From contig CAYORU010000056.1 in the NCBI GenBank assembly GCA_964406445.1, positions 1 through 12,224 of the forward strand: a stretch of 12,224 bases of DNA, in the 5' to 3' direction. Origin of the DNA: SG8-30 sp964406445 (lineage in GTDB: Bacteria > Pseudomonadota > Gammaproteobacteria > Steroidobacterales > Steroidobacteraceae). Shown in pieces: positions 1 through 7,095 of the stretch (position 1 is the stretch's first letter; each line of letters starts with the position of its first letter). Below the pieces are notes generated by a model. That model searched no databases. It was not told the DNA's origin and saw only the letters and a list, made by a program, of their open reading frames with translations. The position numbers and the translations under genes were made by a program.

Positions 1-58
1 CATCAGCCGCTTGGCTCAGTCTGGGTAAACAACGTCCTTAGAGATCACAGCTAGCCCG

Positions 59-2059
59 CTACCAGTGCACTCCGCGCAGCAGCGAGGCGAACAGCGCCGC
101 CTCTGGCGTAGGCTTGGCCGCCTCGGCGTCCTTGTCCGGCTTGCCGGCCCCGCCCTTCGCGGCCGCGGAGTCGGGGAACATCTTGTAGGCCGTGTTCATC
201 ACCACCTCGGACACGCGCGGCGCCGCGAGGTGCAGCACCTCCGAGAACAACCCGAGCTTGGTCGCGATCCGCTTCGGGCGCTCGATGATCGCCTCGGCGA
301 TCATGTCGGCGGCGTCCTCCGGCGTGTCCACGGGCATCTGGTCGTACATCTTGGTCGGCGCGATCATCGGCGTGCGCACGAGCGGCATGTTGATGATGGT
401 GAAGGTCACGCCGCGGTCGGCGAACTCCGCGGCCGCGCAGCGCGTCCAGGCCTCCATGGCGGCCTTCGAGGCCACGTAGCCGGAGAAGCGCGGGGCGTTC
501 GACAGCACGCCGATCGACGAGATGTTCACGACATGCCCGCTGCGCCGCTCGAGCATGGAAGGCAGCAGCGCCATCGTGAGGCGGATCGCGGCGAAGTAGT
601 TGAGCTGCATCGTCCGCTCGAAGTCGTGGAACCGGTCGTAGGAGAGGTCGATCGAGCGGCGGATCGAGCGGCCGGCGTTGTTCACCAGCACGTCCACGCC
701 GCCGTGCTCGGCCAGCACCTGCTTCGCGAAGGCGTCGCAGGCCGCATAGTCGGCGATGTCGCACTGGTAGGCGTGCACCTCGCCGCGCTCGGCGAGGCTC
801 GCGCGCGCCTCCTCGAGCTTCTCCGGGTCGCGGGCGACGATGATCACCTTCGCGCCCGCCTCGACGCAGCGCTCGGCGGCAGCGAGGCCGATGCCCGAGG
901 ATCCGCCCGTGATGAGCACGACCCTGCCCTTCACGGCCCCCGCAAGGCTGCGGTCCAGCGACAGGTCCGGGTCGAGGTGGCGCTCCCAGTAGTCCCACAG
1001 CCGCCAGGCGTAGTCCTCGAGCGGCGGCACGCGGATGTCGGTGTGCTCCAGCAGCCGCTGGGTGTTCGAGCAGTCGAACTTCGTCTGCCAGTTGGAGAAC
1101 TCGAGCACGTCCCGCGGCAGCTGCAGGTCGCGCAGGATGACGTCGAAGACCTGCTGCAGGGGCGCGTAGGAGGACACCGATTCCGTCACGCCGCGCGGCA
1201 GGAAGTCGAACAGCTTCGGGTCGAGCCGCACCGCCATGGTCGGCGCATGGCCGGTGCGCGCGAAGAGGTTCAGCACCTCGCCGACGCGGCGCGGGCGCGG
1301 GTCGGTGAGGTGGAAGCACTCGCCGTCGTGGTCCGGCAGGTGCGCGAGGTGATCCATGGCGTCCGCGACGTAGTCCACGGGTACGAGGTTGATCTGGCCG
1401 CCCTCGATGCCGACCAGCGGCACCCACGGCGGCAGCGACTGGCGCAGCTTCTGGATGGCCTTGAAGAAGTAGTAGGGCCCGTCGATCTTGTCGATCGCAC
1501 CGGTCTTCGAGTGGCCGACGACGATGCCCGGCCGGTAGATGCGCCAGGGCAGCTTGCAGTTCTCGCGCACCAGCGCCTCGGACTCGTGCTTGGTGCGGAA
1601 GTAGGGGTGGTCGCGGCGCCCGGCCTCCTCGAACATGTCCTCGCGGAACGTGCCCTTGTAGAGGCCCGCCGCGGCGATCGAGCTCACCATGTGGAAACAG
1701 CCCGCGTGAACCGACTGGGCGAACTGGATCGCGTGCTCGGTGCCCAGGATGTTGGCCGTCTCCTGCTCGGCCGCGCCCGCCTTCAGGTCGTAGATCGCTG
1801 CGAGATGGAAGAAATGACGGATCTTGCCCTTCAGGCGGGTGCGGTCCTTCGGCCGCACGCCGAGCTGCGGCTGCGCCAGGTCGCCGGTCACGGCGACCAC
1901 GCGGCGCGCGGCACGCTTGCCCCAGCCGGCGCGCGCCGCCTCGAATTTCTCCATGGACTCCTTGCGGACCAGCACGTAGATCGTGCCCTTGCGGTCGAGC
2001 AGCCGCTCGACCAGGTGGCGGCCGATGAAGCCCGTGGCGCCCGTGACGAAATAAGACAT
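59..2059 (-). CDS. Two-domain fatty acyl-CoA reductase, alcohol-forming (SDR-SDR fusion)
   Basis: The 666-residue product carries two Rossmann domains. The N-terminal extended-SDR domain (about 1-370) shows GATGFIG at 7-13, a serine pair at 126-127 and the catalytic YFRTK at 153-157. The C-terminal classical SDR domain (about 377-635) shows TGGSSGIG at 384-391, NNAG at 460-463, serines 514-515 and YVASK at 528-532. This order and length match the Marinobacter-type alcohol-forming fatty acyl-CoA reductases (about 660 aa) and mycobacterial homologues. In those enzymes the C-terminal half resembles the Acinetobacter acyl-CoA reductase Acr1, and the N-terminal half is thought to reduce the aldehyde. 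The expected reaction is NADPH-dependent reduction of long-chain acyl-CoA to fatty alcohol. I chose the ATG at 2059 because the N-terminal nucleotide motif begins right after it and a GGGGGG Shine-Dalgarno-like run lies at 2065-2070; a longer in-frame start at 2140 adds a non-conserved leader. Divergent from the wax ester synthase gene. A different SDR substrate cannot be excluded. Confidence 0.85.
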   Translation of the reverse strand: MSYFVTGATGFIGRHLVERLLDRKGTIYVLVRKESMEKFEAARAGWGKRAARRVVAVTGDLAQPQLGVRPKDRTRLKGKIRHFFHLAAIYDLKAGAAEQETANILGTEHAIQFAQSVHAGCFHMVSSIAAAGLYKGTFREDMFEEAGRRDHPYFRTKHESEALVRENCKLPWRIYRPGIVVGHSKTGAIDKIDGPYYFFKAIQKLRQSLPPWVPLVGIEGGQINLVPVDYVADAMDHLAHLPDHDGECFHLTDPRPRRVGEVLNLFARTGHAPTMAVRLDPKLFDFLPRGVTESVSSYAPLQQVFDVILRDLQLPRDVLEFSNWQTKFDCSNTQRLLEHTDIRVPPLEDYAWRLWDYWERHLDPDLSLDRSLAGAVKGRVVLITGGSSGIGLAAAERCVEAGAKVIIVARDPEKLEEARASLAERGEVHAYQCDIADYAACDAFAKQVLAEHGGVDVLVNNAGRSIRRSIDLSYDRFHDFERTMQLNYFAAIRLTMALLPSMLERRSGHVVNISSIGVLSNAPRFSGYVASKAAMEAWTRCAAAEFADRGVTFTIINMPLVRTPMIAPTKMYDQMPVDTPEDAADMIAEAIIERPKRIATKLGLFSEVLHLAAPRVSEVVMNTAYKMFPDSAAAKGGAGKPDKDAEAAKPTPEAALFASLLRGVHW

Positions 2060-2093
2060 CGCATCCCCCCTGACGACCGCCGCCCTCGCCGGC

Positions 2094-2111
2094 GGTATAG
2101 TCGCGACTCTA
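2094..2111. promoter_or_regulatory. Candidate operator/promoter between divergent lipid genes
   Basis: The 98-bp gap between the reductase and acyltransferase starts contains AGTCGCGACT (2099-2108), a perfect 10-bp palindrome. It sits within TATAGTCGCGACTCTA (2096-2111), which matches its own reverse complement at 14 of 16 positions. TATAGT at 2096-2101 is a good plus-strand -10 hexamer for the acyltransferase. The only -35-like match, CTGACG at 2070-2075, is 20 bp away, which is long. The minus strand offers TAGAGT (2111-2106) and TATACC (2099-2094) as weaker -10 candidates. A dimeric repressor bound here could shut both divergent genes. This is a prediction from sequence symmetry only. Confidence 0.4.
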
Positions 2112-2144
2112 TCCCGGATCCGCCGAGGCCGCGAGACCACGCAT

Positions 2145-2148
2145 GAGG
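2145..2148 (+). promoter_or_regulatory. Ribosome binding site deciding the wax synthase start
   Basis: GAGG at 2145-2148 lies 9 nt before the ATG at 2158. The upstream in-frame ATG at 2143 overlaps this element and has no clear Shine-Dalgarno sequence of its own. This favours the inner start, which also matches the usual N-terminus of the family (MSPVD...). Confidence 0.45.
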
Positions 2149-2157
2149 CGTGAGCAC

Positions 2158-3636
2158 ATGTCGCCCGTGGACGTGGCCTGGCTGCGCATGGACCGGCCCT
2201 CCAACCTCATGCTGATCGTCGGGGTCATGACCTTCGACGGGCCGCTCGACTTCGCCGTGTTCCGCGAGCGCGTGGCCGGGTGTTTCGCGGCACTGCCGCG
2301 CTTCCGCTCGAGGCCGGTGGACGGCCGCGGCGGCCCGTACTGGAGGGAGGACCGCGACTTCGACCTCGACGCGCACCTGCACCGAACCGCGCTGCCGTCG
2401 CCGGCCGGCAAGGCCGAGCTCGAGGCCCTCGCCGGTGACCTCGCCTGCACGCCGCTGGATCCGCGCCGGCCGCTGTGGGAGTTTCACCTCGTCGAGAACC
2501 ACGCCGGCGGGTCGGCGGTGATCCTGCGCATCCACCACTGCTACGCCGACGGCATGGCGCTGCTCGGCGTGTTCAACGGCATGGCCGACAGGCCCGACGG
2601 CCATCCGCCGGCGCCCGCCCGCCGGCGGCGTCGGCGCAGCGCGCTCGCCTGGATCGGCGAGCTGCCCGTGCCGGGCGCGGCCCTCGTCGAACGGGCCCTG
2701 GCCGAGGGCGGACACTGGCTGACGCGGCTCGCCGACCTGGCGCTGCACCCGGCGCACGCCCAGGAGCTGGCTCTGCACGGCCTCGGGCTCGCCGCCGAGG
2801 CGGCGCGCGTCGCCCTGTTGCCGCCGGACCCGCCGACCCCGCTCAAGGGCAGGCTCGGCCGGCGCAAGCGCATCGCCTGGGGCGAGCGTCTGTCGCTCGC
2901 CGAGGTCGCGGCGATCGCGCGGGCCAACGACTGCAAGGTCAACGACGTGCTCATGGCGACCGCGGCGGGCGCGCTCGGCGACTACCTGCGCTCGCGGGGC
3001 GTGACGATCGAAGGCCTGGTCGTCCGCGCGGCGGTGCCCGTGAACCTGCGCCGCGCCGGCGACGCCGCCGAGCTCGGCAACGCCTTCGGCCTGGTGTTCC
3101 TCGACCTGCCGCTCGGGGTAGCGGATCCGTTGGCTCGTCTCGCCAGCGTCCGGGATTCCATGACCGCGCTCAAGGGCTCCTACCAGCCGCTGCTGATGCT
3201 CGGCCTGCTCGGCGCGCTCGGGCTGGTGCCGGACCGGATCGAGACCGCCGCGATCGACCTGCTCAGCGCCAAGACCTCGCTCGTGGCCTCGAACGTGCCC
3301 GGGCCCCGCGAGCCCGTGCACCTCGGCGGGAGGCGCGTGACCGGGCTCGCGTTCTGGGTGCCCCAGTCGGGTGCGCTCGGCGCGGGCATCAGCCTCATGA
3401 GCTACGACGGCGCCGTGCAGTTCGGGCTGATGGCCGATGCGCGGCGGATTCCGGACCCGACGGCCGTGGTCGAGCGGTTCCCGGCGGCCTTCGAGCAGCT
3501 GGTCCTCGCCACGCTGCTCGGGCCGCTCGCGCGCCCCGCCGGGCGGGCTACTCGAGCTCGGCCTTCGCCTGCTCGGCGTCGAGGCGCTCCATCGCGTCGG
3601 CGGGCTTCGACTCCGCAGCCTTCCGGTACAGCTTGA
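2158..3636 (+). CDS. Wax ester synthase / diacylglycerol O-acyltransferase (WS/DGAT)
   Basis: This bifunctional acyltransferase would join acyl-CoA to a fatty alcohol (wax ester) or diacylglycerol (TAG), probably at the cytoplasmic face of the inner membrane. From M1 at 2158 the protein is 492 aa. It shows the active-site motif HHCYADG (HHxxxDG) at about 126-132, the preceding PLWEFHLV stretch at about 105-112, an ND motif in NDVLMATAAGAL near 262, and SNVPGP near 379. All are hallmarks of the Acinetobacter AtfA family, where the HHxxxDG histidine is the catalytic base. An in-frame ATG at 2143 would add five residues. The final roughly 35 residues are Arg/Pro/Ala-rich and are encoded by DNA that is antisense to the 3' end of the next gene (89-bp convergent overlap). 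They look like non-functional read-through beyond the domain. The divergent acyl-CoA reductase would supply its alcohol substrate. Confidence 0.92.
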   Translation: MSPVDVAWLRMDRPSNLMLIVGVMTFDGPLDFAVFRERVAGCFAALPRFRSRPVDGRGGPYWREDRDFDLDAHLHRTALPSPAGKAELEALAGDLACTPLDPRRPLWEFHLVENHAGGSAVILRIHHCYADGMALLGVFNGMADRPDGHPPAPARRRRRRSALAWIGELPVPGAALVERALAEGGHWLTRLADLALHPAHAQELALHGLGLAAEAARVALLPPDPPTPLKGRLGRRKRIAWGERLSLAEVAAIARANDCKVNDVLMATAAGALGDYLRSRGVTIEGLVVRAAVPVNLRRAGDAAELGNAFGLVFLDLPLGVADPLARLASVRDSMTALKGSYQPLLMLGLLGALGLVPDRIETAAIDLLSAKTSLVASNVPGPREPVHLGGRRVTGLAFWVPQSGALGAGISLMSYDGAVQFGLMADARRIPDPTAVVERFPAAFEQLVLATLLGPLARPAGRATRARPSPARRRGAPSRRRASTPQPSGTA

Positions 3637-4402
3637 CGGCCTCGGCGCGCTTCTTGTCGCCGAACAGCATCAGCAGGCCGTTGGCGTGCTCCATGTGCAC
3701 GATCGGCGACTCCGGGAACAGCTTGGCCGCCCGGGCGAAGTGCTCGACCGACTTGTCGCGGCTCGCGCCGTAGGTGATTCCGCCGGCCAGCGCGCCGACC
3801 TTGTCGATGATCTCCGCGTGATAGAGGCCGAGCGCCGTGTGCGCGTCGGCATGCTGCGGCTCGAGCTCGAGCGCGGTGTCGAGCGCCTTGCGCACGCGCG
3901 TGCCGATGCCCTCCGACAGCGCCTTCACGACCGAGATGCTCTGGGCGTAGCGGCCGAGCGCGAAGGCGGTGAAATACCAGGCGTTGGCGTAGGCGGGCAG
4001 CAGCCGCGTGGCCTCCTCGCCCCGCGCGGCGGCCTCGGCCAGGAGCTTCGCGCCGCGCTTGTCGTCCTCCTCCAGGTAAGTCGCGTAGACGCCGGTGGCC
4101 TTGATCGCGACCGACGTCCCGAGCGGCCCGAGCGCGCCGCCGGCCTCGGCCGCGTCCCGGAAATCGCCCCGGTGAAAGGCCCGCCACGCGTCCTGCAGGC
4201 GTTCGGCCAGCACGTCGAGGCCGCCCTTGAAGCCGGGGACGGACTTGCCCCCCTTGCCGGCGAAGCGCGCCAGGTTCTCTGGAGAGGGGTAGGCCTCCCG
4301 GTCGCCGCGGTGCAGCCTCGCCCAGGCCTTCTCGAGCGCCGGGCCCGCGAAGGTGTAGGCCTTCTGGTCGTAGGGGAACGGGGTCCACTTCGCGCCTGCC
4401 AT
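3548..4402 (-). CDS. TPR-like helical repeat protein, function unknown
   Basis: A 284-residue, probably cytoplasmic, all-helical protein with no signal peptide or membrane segment. Residues about 168-200 (ending ...LELEPQHADAHTALGLYHAEI) and about 217-265 (FARAAKLFPESPIVHMEHANG, then KRAEAVKLYRKAAESKP) have the tetratricopeptide pattern. An internal duplication is visible: AWARLHRGD at 26-34 and AWRAFHRGD at 72-80. The start is the ATG at 4402, which has GGAG 6 nt upstream; a TTG at 4423 in frame lacks a good ribosome site. It is divergent from the phasin operon across 122 bp and convergent with the acyltransferase, overlapping its last 89 bp. TPR proteins are scaffolds, so a role linked to lipid bodies is possible from the context, but the sequence gives no direct evidence. 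I cannot name the family. Confidence 0.75.
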   Translation of the reverse strand: MAGAKWTPFPYDQKAYTFAGPALEKAWARLHRGDREAYPSPENLARFAGKGGKSVPGFKGGLDVLAERLQDAWRAFHRGDFRDAAEAGGALGPLGTSVAIKATGVYATYLEEDDKRGAKLLAEAAARGEEATRLLPAYANAWYFTAFALGRYAQSISVVKALSEGIGTRVRKALDTALELEPQHADAHTALGLYHAEIIDKVGALAGGITYGASRDKSVEHFARAAKLFPESPIVHMEHANGLLMLFGDKKRAEAVKLYRKAAESKPADAMERLDAEQAKAELE

Positions 4403-4524
4403 GTCGTTCTCCGCTTTCGGCAACTACTGACCGCCGCGCCCGGGCCCCGCGGCGAACAGCGGCGGCCAAACGCGGTATCCTTGCCGGGCGCGGCCTGGTC
4501 GCCGCGACCGGTCAGGAGAGGATC
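4403..4524. promoter_or_regulatory. Divergent intergenic region upstream of the phasin operon
   Basis: These 122 bp must hold the promoters of both the TPR gene (leftward) and the phasin operon (rightward). A weak plus-strand -10-like TATCCT is at 4476-4481, but I see no convincing -35 about 17 bp upstream. The phasin Shine-Dalgarno AGGAGAGG is at 4514-4521 and is the strongest ribosome site in the left half of the window, consistent with an abundant granule protein. Confidence 0.3.
4409..4412 (-). promoter_or_regulatory. Ribosome binding site deciding the TPR-protein start
   Basis: GGAG on the minus strand lies 6 nt upstream of the ATG at 4402. It selects this start over the in-frame TTG at 4423, whose upstream sequence (GGTCAGTAG) has no comparable element. 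Confidence 0.6.
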
Positions 4525-5121
4525 ATGGCGGTGAAGAAAAAGGGCAAGCTCGGCGGGTCGGGCAAGTCCTCGTCCAGGGCGTCCGCGCCGCGCGGCGAGC
4601 CGCGCCAGCAGGGCAACCTGCTCTACACGGCCAACCAGGTATGGGCGGCCGGTCTCGGCGCGCTCGCGCGCGCGCAGGGTGGCGGCTCCAAGGTCTTCGA
4701 GGACCTCATCCGGGAGGGTTCGCGCCTGCAGGGAACCGCCATGGACACCGCCCAGCGCGTCGTCATGCAGGCCTTCGAGGGCGCCCAGAAGAACGTCAAC
4801 CGGCGCGTGGGCTCGGTGAAGGACCAGGCGACGGAAACGCTCGACAACCTCGAGAAGATGTTCCAGACGCGCGTCCAGCGCGCCCTGCACCAGCTGGGCA
4901 TGCCCACCGCCGAGGAGATCACCGCGCTGACCCGCAAGGTGGACGAGCTGCACGGCAGCGTCGAGCGCCTCGCCGAGGCAGAGCGGCGCAAGTCCCGCGC
5001 GAAGCCGGCGAGGAAGGCCTCCCGGAAGGCCGCCGCCAAGGCCAGGAAGAAGCCCGCCCGGAGCCGCAAGCCGCGCGCCGAGGCCCCGCCGGCCGAGGTC
5101 GTTCCTCCCGGGGGTCCGTGA
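4525..5121 (+). CDS. Phasin (granule-associated protein, PhaF/PhaI type) with histone-like tail
   Basis: The 198-residue product is a phasin of the poly(hydroxyalkanoate) granule-associated family. The helical core (about 35-150) contains QVWAAGLGALARAQGGGSKVFEDLIREG-type sequence (split here: VWAAGLGALARAQ at 39-51, SKVFEDLIREG at 55-65). It also contains the diagnostic FQTRVQRALHQLGMPT (113-128), followed by the heptad-like EEITALTRKVDELHGSVERL. Residues about 154-185 form a Lys/Arg/Ala-rich tail (RKSRAKPARKASRKAAAKAR...) like the nucleoid-binding H1-like tail of Pseudomonas PhaF, which tethers granules to DNA for segregation. The N-terminal 30 residues are also basic and disordered. AGGAG ends 6 nt before the ATG. 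It heads an operon: the patatin gene starts 23 nt after its stop. No PHA synthase gene is in the window, so the coated body may be wax ester/TAG rather than PHA. Confidence 0.9.
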   Translation: MAVKKKGKLGGSGKSSSRASAPRGEPRQQGNLLYTANQVWAAGLGALARAQGGGSKVFEDLIREGSRLQGTAMDTAQRVVMQAFEGAQKNVNRRVGSVKDQATETLDNLEKMFQTRVQRALHQLGMPTAEEITALTRKVDELHGSVERLAEAERRKSRAKPARKASRKAAAKARKKPARSRKPRAEAPPAEVVPPGGP

Positions 5122-5144
5122 CACCCGGAACGCGGTAGGCCGTC

Positions 5145-6368
5145 ATGCTGACACCCCAGCTCGCTAGGCGGCCCGTACGCCGAGGCGAGCGGATCGGCGT
5201 GGCGCTGGCGGGCGGTGGCCCGCTGGGGGCCTTCTACAAGCTCGGCGCGCTGCAGGCGCTGGCCGAGGCCGTCGACGGGCTCGACCTCACCCGCCTGCAC
5301 GCCTACGTCGGGGTCAGCTCGGGCTCGATGCTGGCCGCCGGGCTCGCCAACGGCATCACGCCGGTCGACATGGGCCGGGTCGTGATCAACAACGAGTCCG
5401 GCGAGTTTCCCGCGGACCCGAGCCTCTTCCTGCACCCGGCCTACCGGGAGTTCGCGCAGCGGGTCGGGCGCCTGCCGATGCTCGCGCTGCGCGCGCTCGG
5501 CTACTACGCGCGCGCGCCGCTCGCGCGAAACCTCGCCGAGGTCCTCGATCCGCTGCTCTCGGCGCTGCCCACGGGCCTGTTCGACGGCGAGCCGCTCGAG
5601 CAGTTCATGCGCCACCTGCTCACGACCCACGGCCGGACCAACGACTTCCGGCGCCTCGAGCGGCGCCTCTTCATCGTCGCTGCCGACCTCAACACCGGCG
5701 AGGCGGCGCGCTTCGGCGAGGGCGGCCGCGACCACGTGCCGATCTCGCGCGCGATCCAGGCGAGCACGGCGCTGCCGGGCCTGTACCCGGCGGTCGAGAT
5801 CGACGGGCACAAGTACGTGGACGGCGCGCTGCTTCGCACCATGCACGCCTCGCTGGTGCTCGACGAAGGCGCGCAGCTAGTCATCTGCATCAACCCGCTG
5901 GTCGCCTACGACGCCTCCGGAGGCGGACGGCGGCAAGGCCAGCGCGACCTGACGGACAGCGGCCTGGCGGTCGTGCTGGGCCAGACCTTCCGCTCGCTGA
6001 TCCAGTCCCGGATGATGGTCGGGATGGCGGGCTATCGCGACCGCTACCCGGACGCCGACATCCTGCTGTTCGAGCCGGACCGCGACGACGAGCGGATGTT
6101 CTTCGCCAACGTCTTCCGCTACGCGGACCGGCGCCGCCTCGTCGACCACGCCTACCAGCGGACCCGCCACGACCTGAGGCGCCACGCCCGCGAGCTCGGG
6201 CCGGTGCTCGCACGCCACGGCCTGAGGCTGGACGAGGCGGCCCTGCGCGACCGCCACCGCAGCTTCCATCGTGCGATCGAAGAGCAGCGCCGGCGCAATG
6301 CGCAGGTCGGCCGGCAGCTCATGCGGGTGCTGTCGCGGCTCGAGGCGCTGATGGAGCGCCGCGCCTGA
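5145..6368 (+). CDS. Patatin-like phospholipase / lipid acyl hydrolase
   Basis: The 407-residue protein has a clear patatin fold signature. An oxyanion-hole glycine loop GGGPLG is at 23-28, and the nucleophile elbow GVSSG at 56-60 has Ser58 as nucleophile. The catalytic aspartate is Asp226 in VDGAL, after the conserved ALPGLYPAVEIDG stretch. The Ser-Asp dyad would hydrolyse acyl esters of phospholipids or neutral lipids. There is no signal peptide, so it is cytoplasmic or peripheral to membrane or lipid bodies. About 150 residues follow the Asp motif (from about 260) and form a helical, charged C-terminal extension. The gene follows the phasin by 23 nt and precedes the next gene by 16 nt, so all three are probably cotranscribed. 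Context suggests lipid-body mobilisation or remodelling, while substrate specificity cannot be read from the sequence. Ribosome site is weak (TAGG at 5136-5139). Confidence 0.88.
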   Translation: MLTPQLARRPVRRGERIGVALAGGGPLGAFYKLGALQALAEAVDGLDLTRLHAYVGVSSGSMLAAGLANGITPVDMGRVVINNESGEFPADPSLFLHPAYREFAQRVGRLPMLALRALGYYARAPLARNLAEVLDPLLSALPTGLFDGEPLEQFMRHLLTTHGRTNDFRRLERRLFIVAADLNTGEAARFGEGGRDHVPISRAIQASTALPGLYPAVEIDGHKYVDGALLRTMHASLVLDEGAQLVICINPLVAYDASGGGRRQGQRDLTDSGLAVVLGQTFRSLIQSRMMVGMAGYRDRYPDADILLFEPDRDDERMFFANVFRYADRRRLVDHAYQRTRHDLRRHARELGPVLARHGLRLDEAALRDRHRSFHRAIEEQRRRNAQVGRQLMRVLSRLEALMERRA

Positions 6369-6384
6369 GCGCAGCGCATCGGCG

Positions 6385-7095
6385 ATGACCGCGGCGCACC
6401 GCAGCGAGCCAGGCCGTGCGCGCGACGCGGCGCGGGAGCGCATCTCCGCGCTGGTCGCCCGCTACCACGCGGTGCGCGACGCCCTCGCGACCGATCCCGG
6501 GCTGCGCGTGCGCGCGCTCGCCCTCGCCCGCCTCCAGTCCGAGCGCCTGGCCGCGACCTACGCGGACCTGCGCGCAGGGGCGCGACACCGCGCCGCAATC
6601 GACTTCTTCCTCGCGGACCTGTACGGACCGCAGGACCTGAGCGAGCGCGACCGGCAGGTGCTGGCTGCGCTCGACAAGTTGCAACGCTACCTGCCGGCGG
6701 CGGCGCTCGAGGCCCTCGCCGGGGCCTTCGAGCTGCATGTCCTCACGCTCGAGCTCGACCGCGACACGGCCGCGGCGCTGCCGCGCGCCGCGCCGGTGGA
6801 CATGGCCGCGTACACGACCGCCTACCGGGCTGCGGGGCGCCGTGCCGACCGCTCGCGGCAGATCGACCTGATCGGCGAGATCGGCGCGCTGCTCGACGGG
6901 CTGGCGCGGCATCCCGCGGTGGGCCTGGCGCTGAGCCTGTCGCGGGCGCCCGCGCGCGCCGCAGGCTACGGCGAGCTGCAGGACTTCCTCGAGCGCGGCT
7001 ATGCCGCCTTCCGGGCCATGGGCGGCGCCGACGAGTTCCTGGCCACGATCGAGGCCCGCGAGCGCGCGCTGATGCGGCAGATGCTCGAAACCTAG
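6385..7095 (+). CDS. Uncharacterised helical protein with FFLADLYG motif
   Basis: A 236-residue, alpha-helical, Arg/Ala-rich protein with no signal peptide or clear membrane segment. The most distinctive segment is AAIDFFLADLYGPQDLSERDRQ (the core FFLADLYG at 74-81), followed by an amphipathic helix RQVLAALDKLQRYLP. A second conserved-looking block near the end is GYGELQDFLERGYAAFRAMGG (GYGELQDFLERG at 194-205). I cannot assign a family or function. It starts 16 nt after the patatin stop and is likely translated from the same mRNA, so a role as partner or regulator of the lipase or of lipid bodies is an inference from position only. Its TAG stop at 7093-7095 lies in GAAACCTAG, which matches the first nine bases of the repeat unit that begins at 7096 except for one base. 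Confidence 0.75.
   Translation: MTAAHRSEPGRARDAARERISALVARYHAVRDALATDPGLRVRALALARLQSERLAATYADLRAGARHRAAIDFFLADLYGPQDLSERDRQVLAALDKLQRYLPAAALEALAGAFELHVLTLELDRDTAAALPRAAPVDMAAYTTAYRAAGRRADRSRQIDLIGEIGALLDGLARHPAVGLALSLSRAPARAAGYGELQDFLERGYAAFRAMGGADEFLATIEARERALMRQMLET

Noticed and set aside
1..58. Left edge sequence as a terminator for the reductase gene
   Set aside because: Only a 4-bp stem (AGCC-GCTT-GGCT) is visible, with no T-tract; nothing supportable.
65..2146. A 693-codon plus-strand open frame antisense to the acyl-CoA reductase
   Set aside because: Its translation is Arg/His/Val-rich low-complexity sequence without any domain, whereas the minus strand has both SDR catalytic motif sets; this is the usual high-GC mirror frame.
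3480..3636. Frameshift at the end of the wax synthase
   Set aside because: Neither alternative plus-strand frame offers an earlier stop (both stay open past 3770), so a simple indel would not restore a normal end; a real overlap is simpler.
3437..4534. Long plus-strand open frame across the TPR gene and into the phasin start
   Set aside because: Composition is Arg/Leu/Gly/Val-rich with no motif; the minus-strand frame has TPR-like structure and a good ribosome site.
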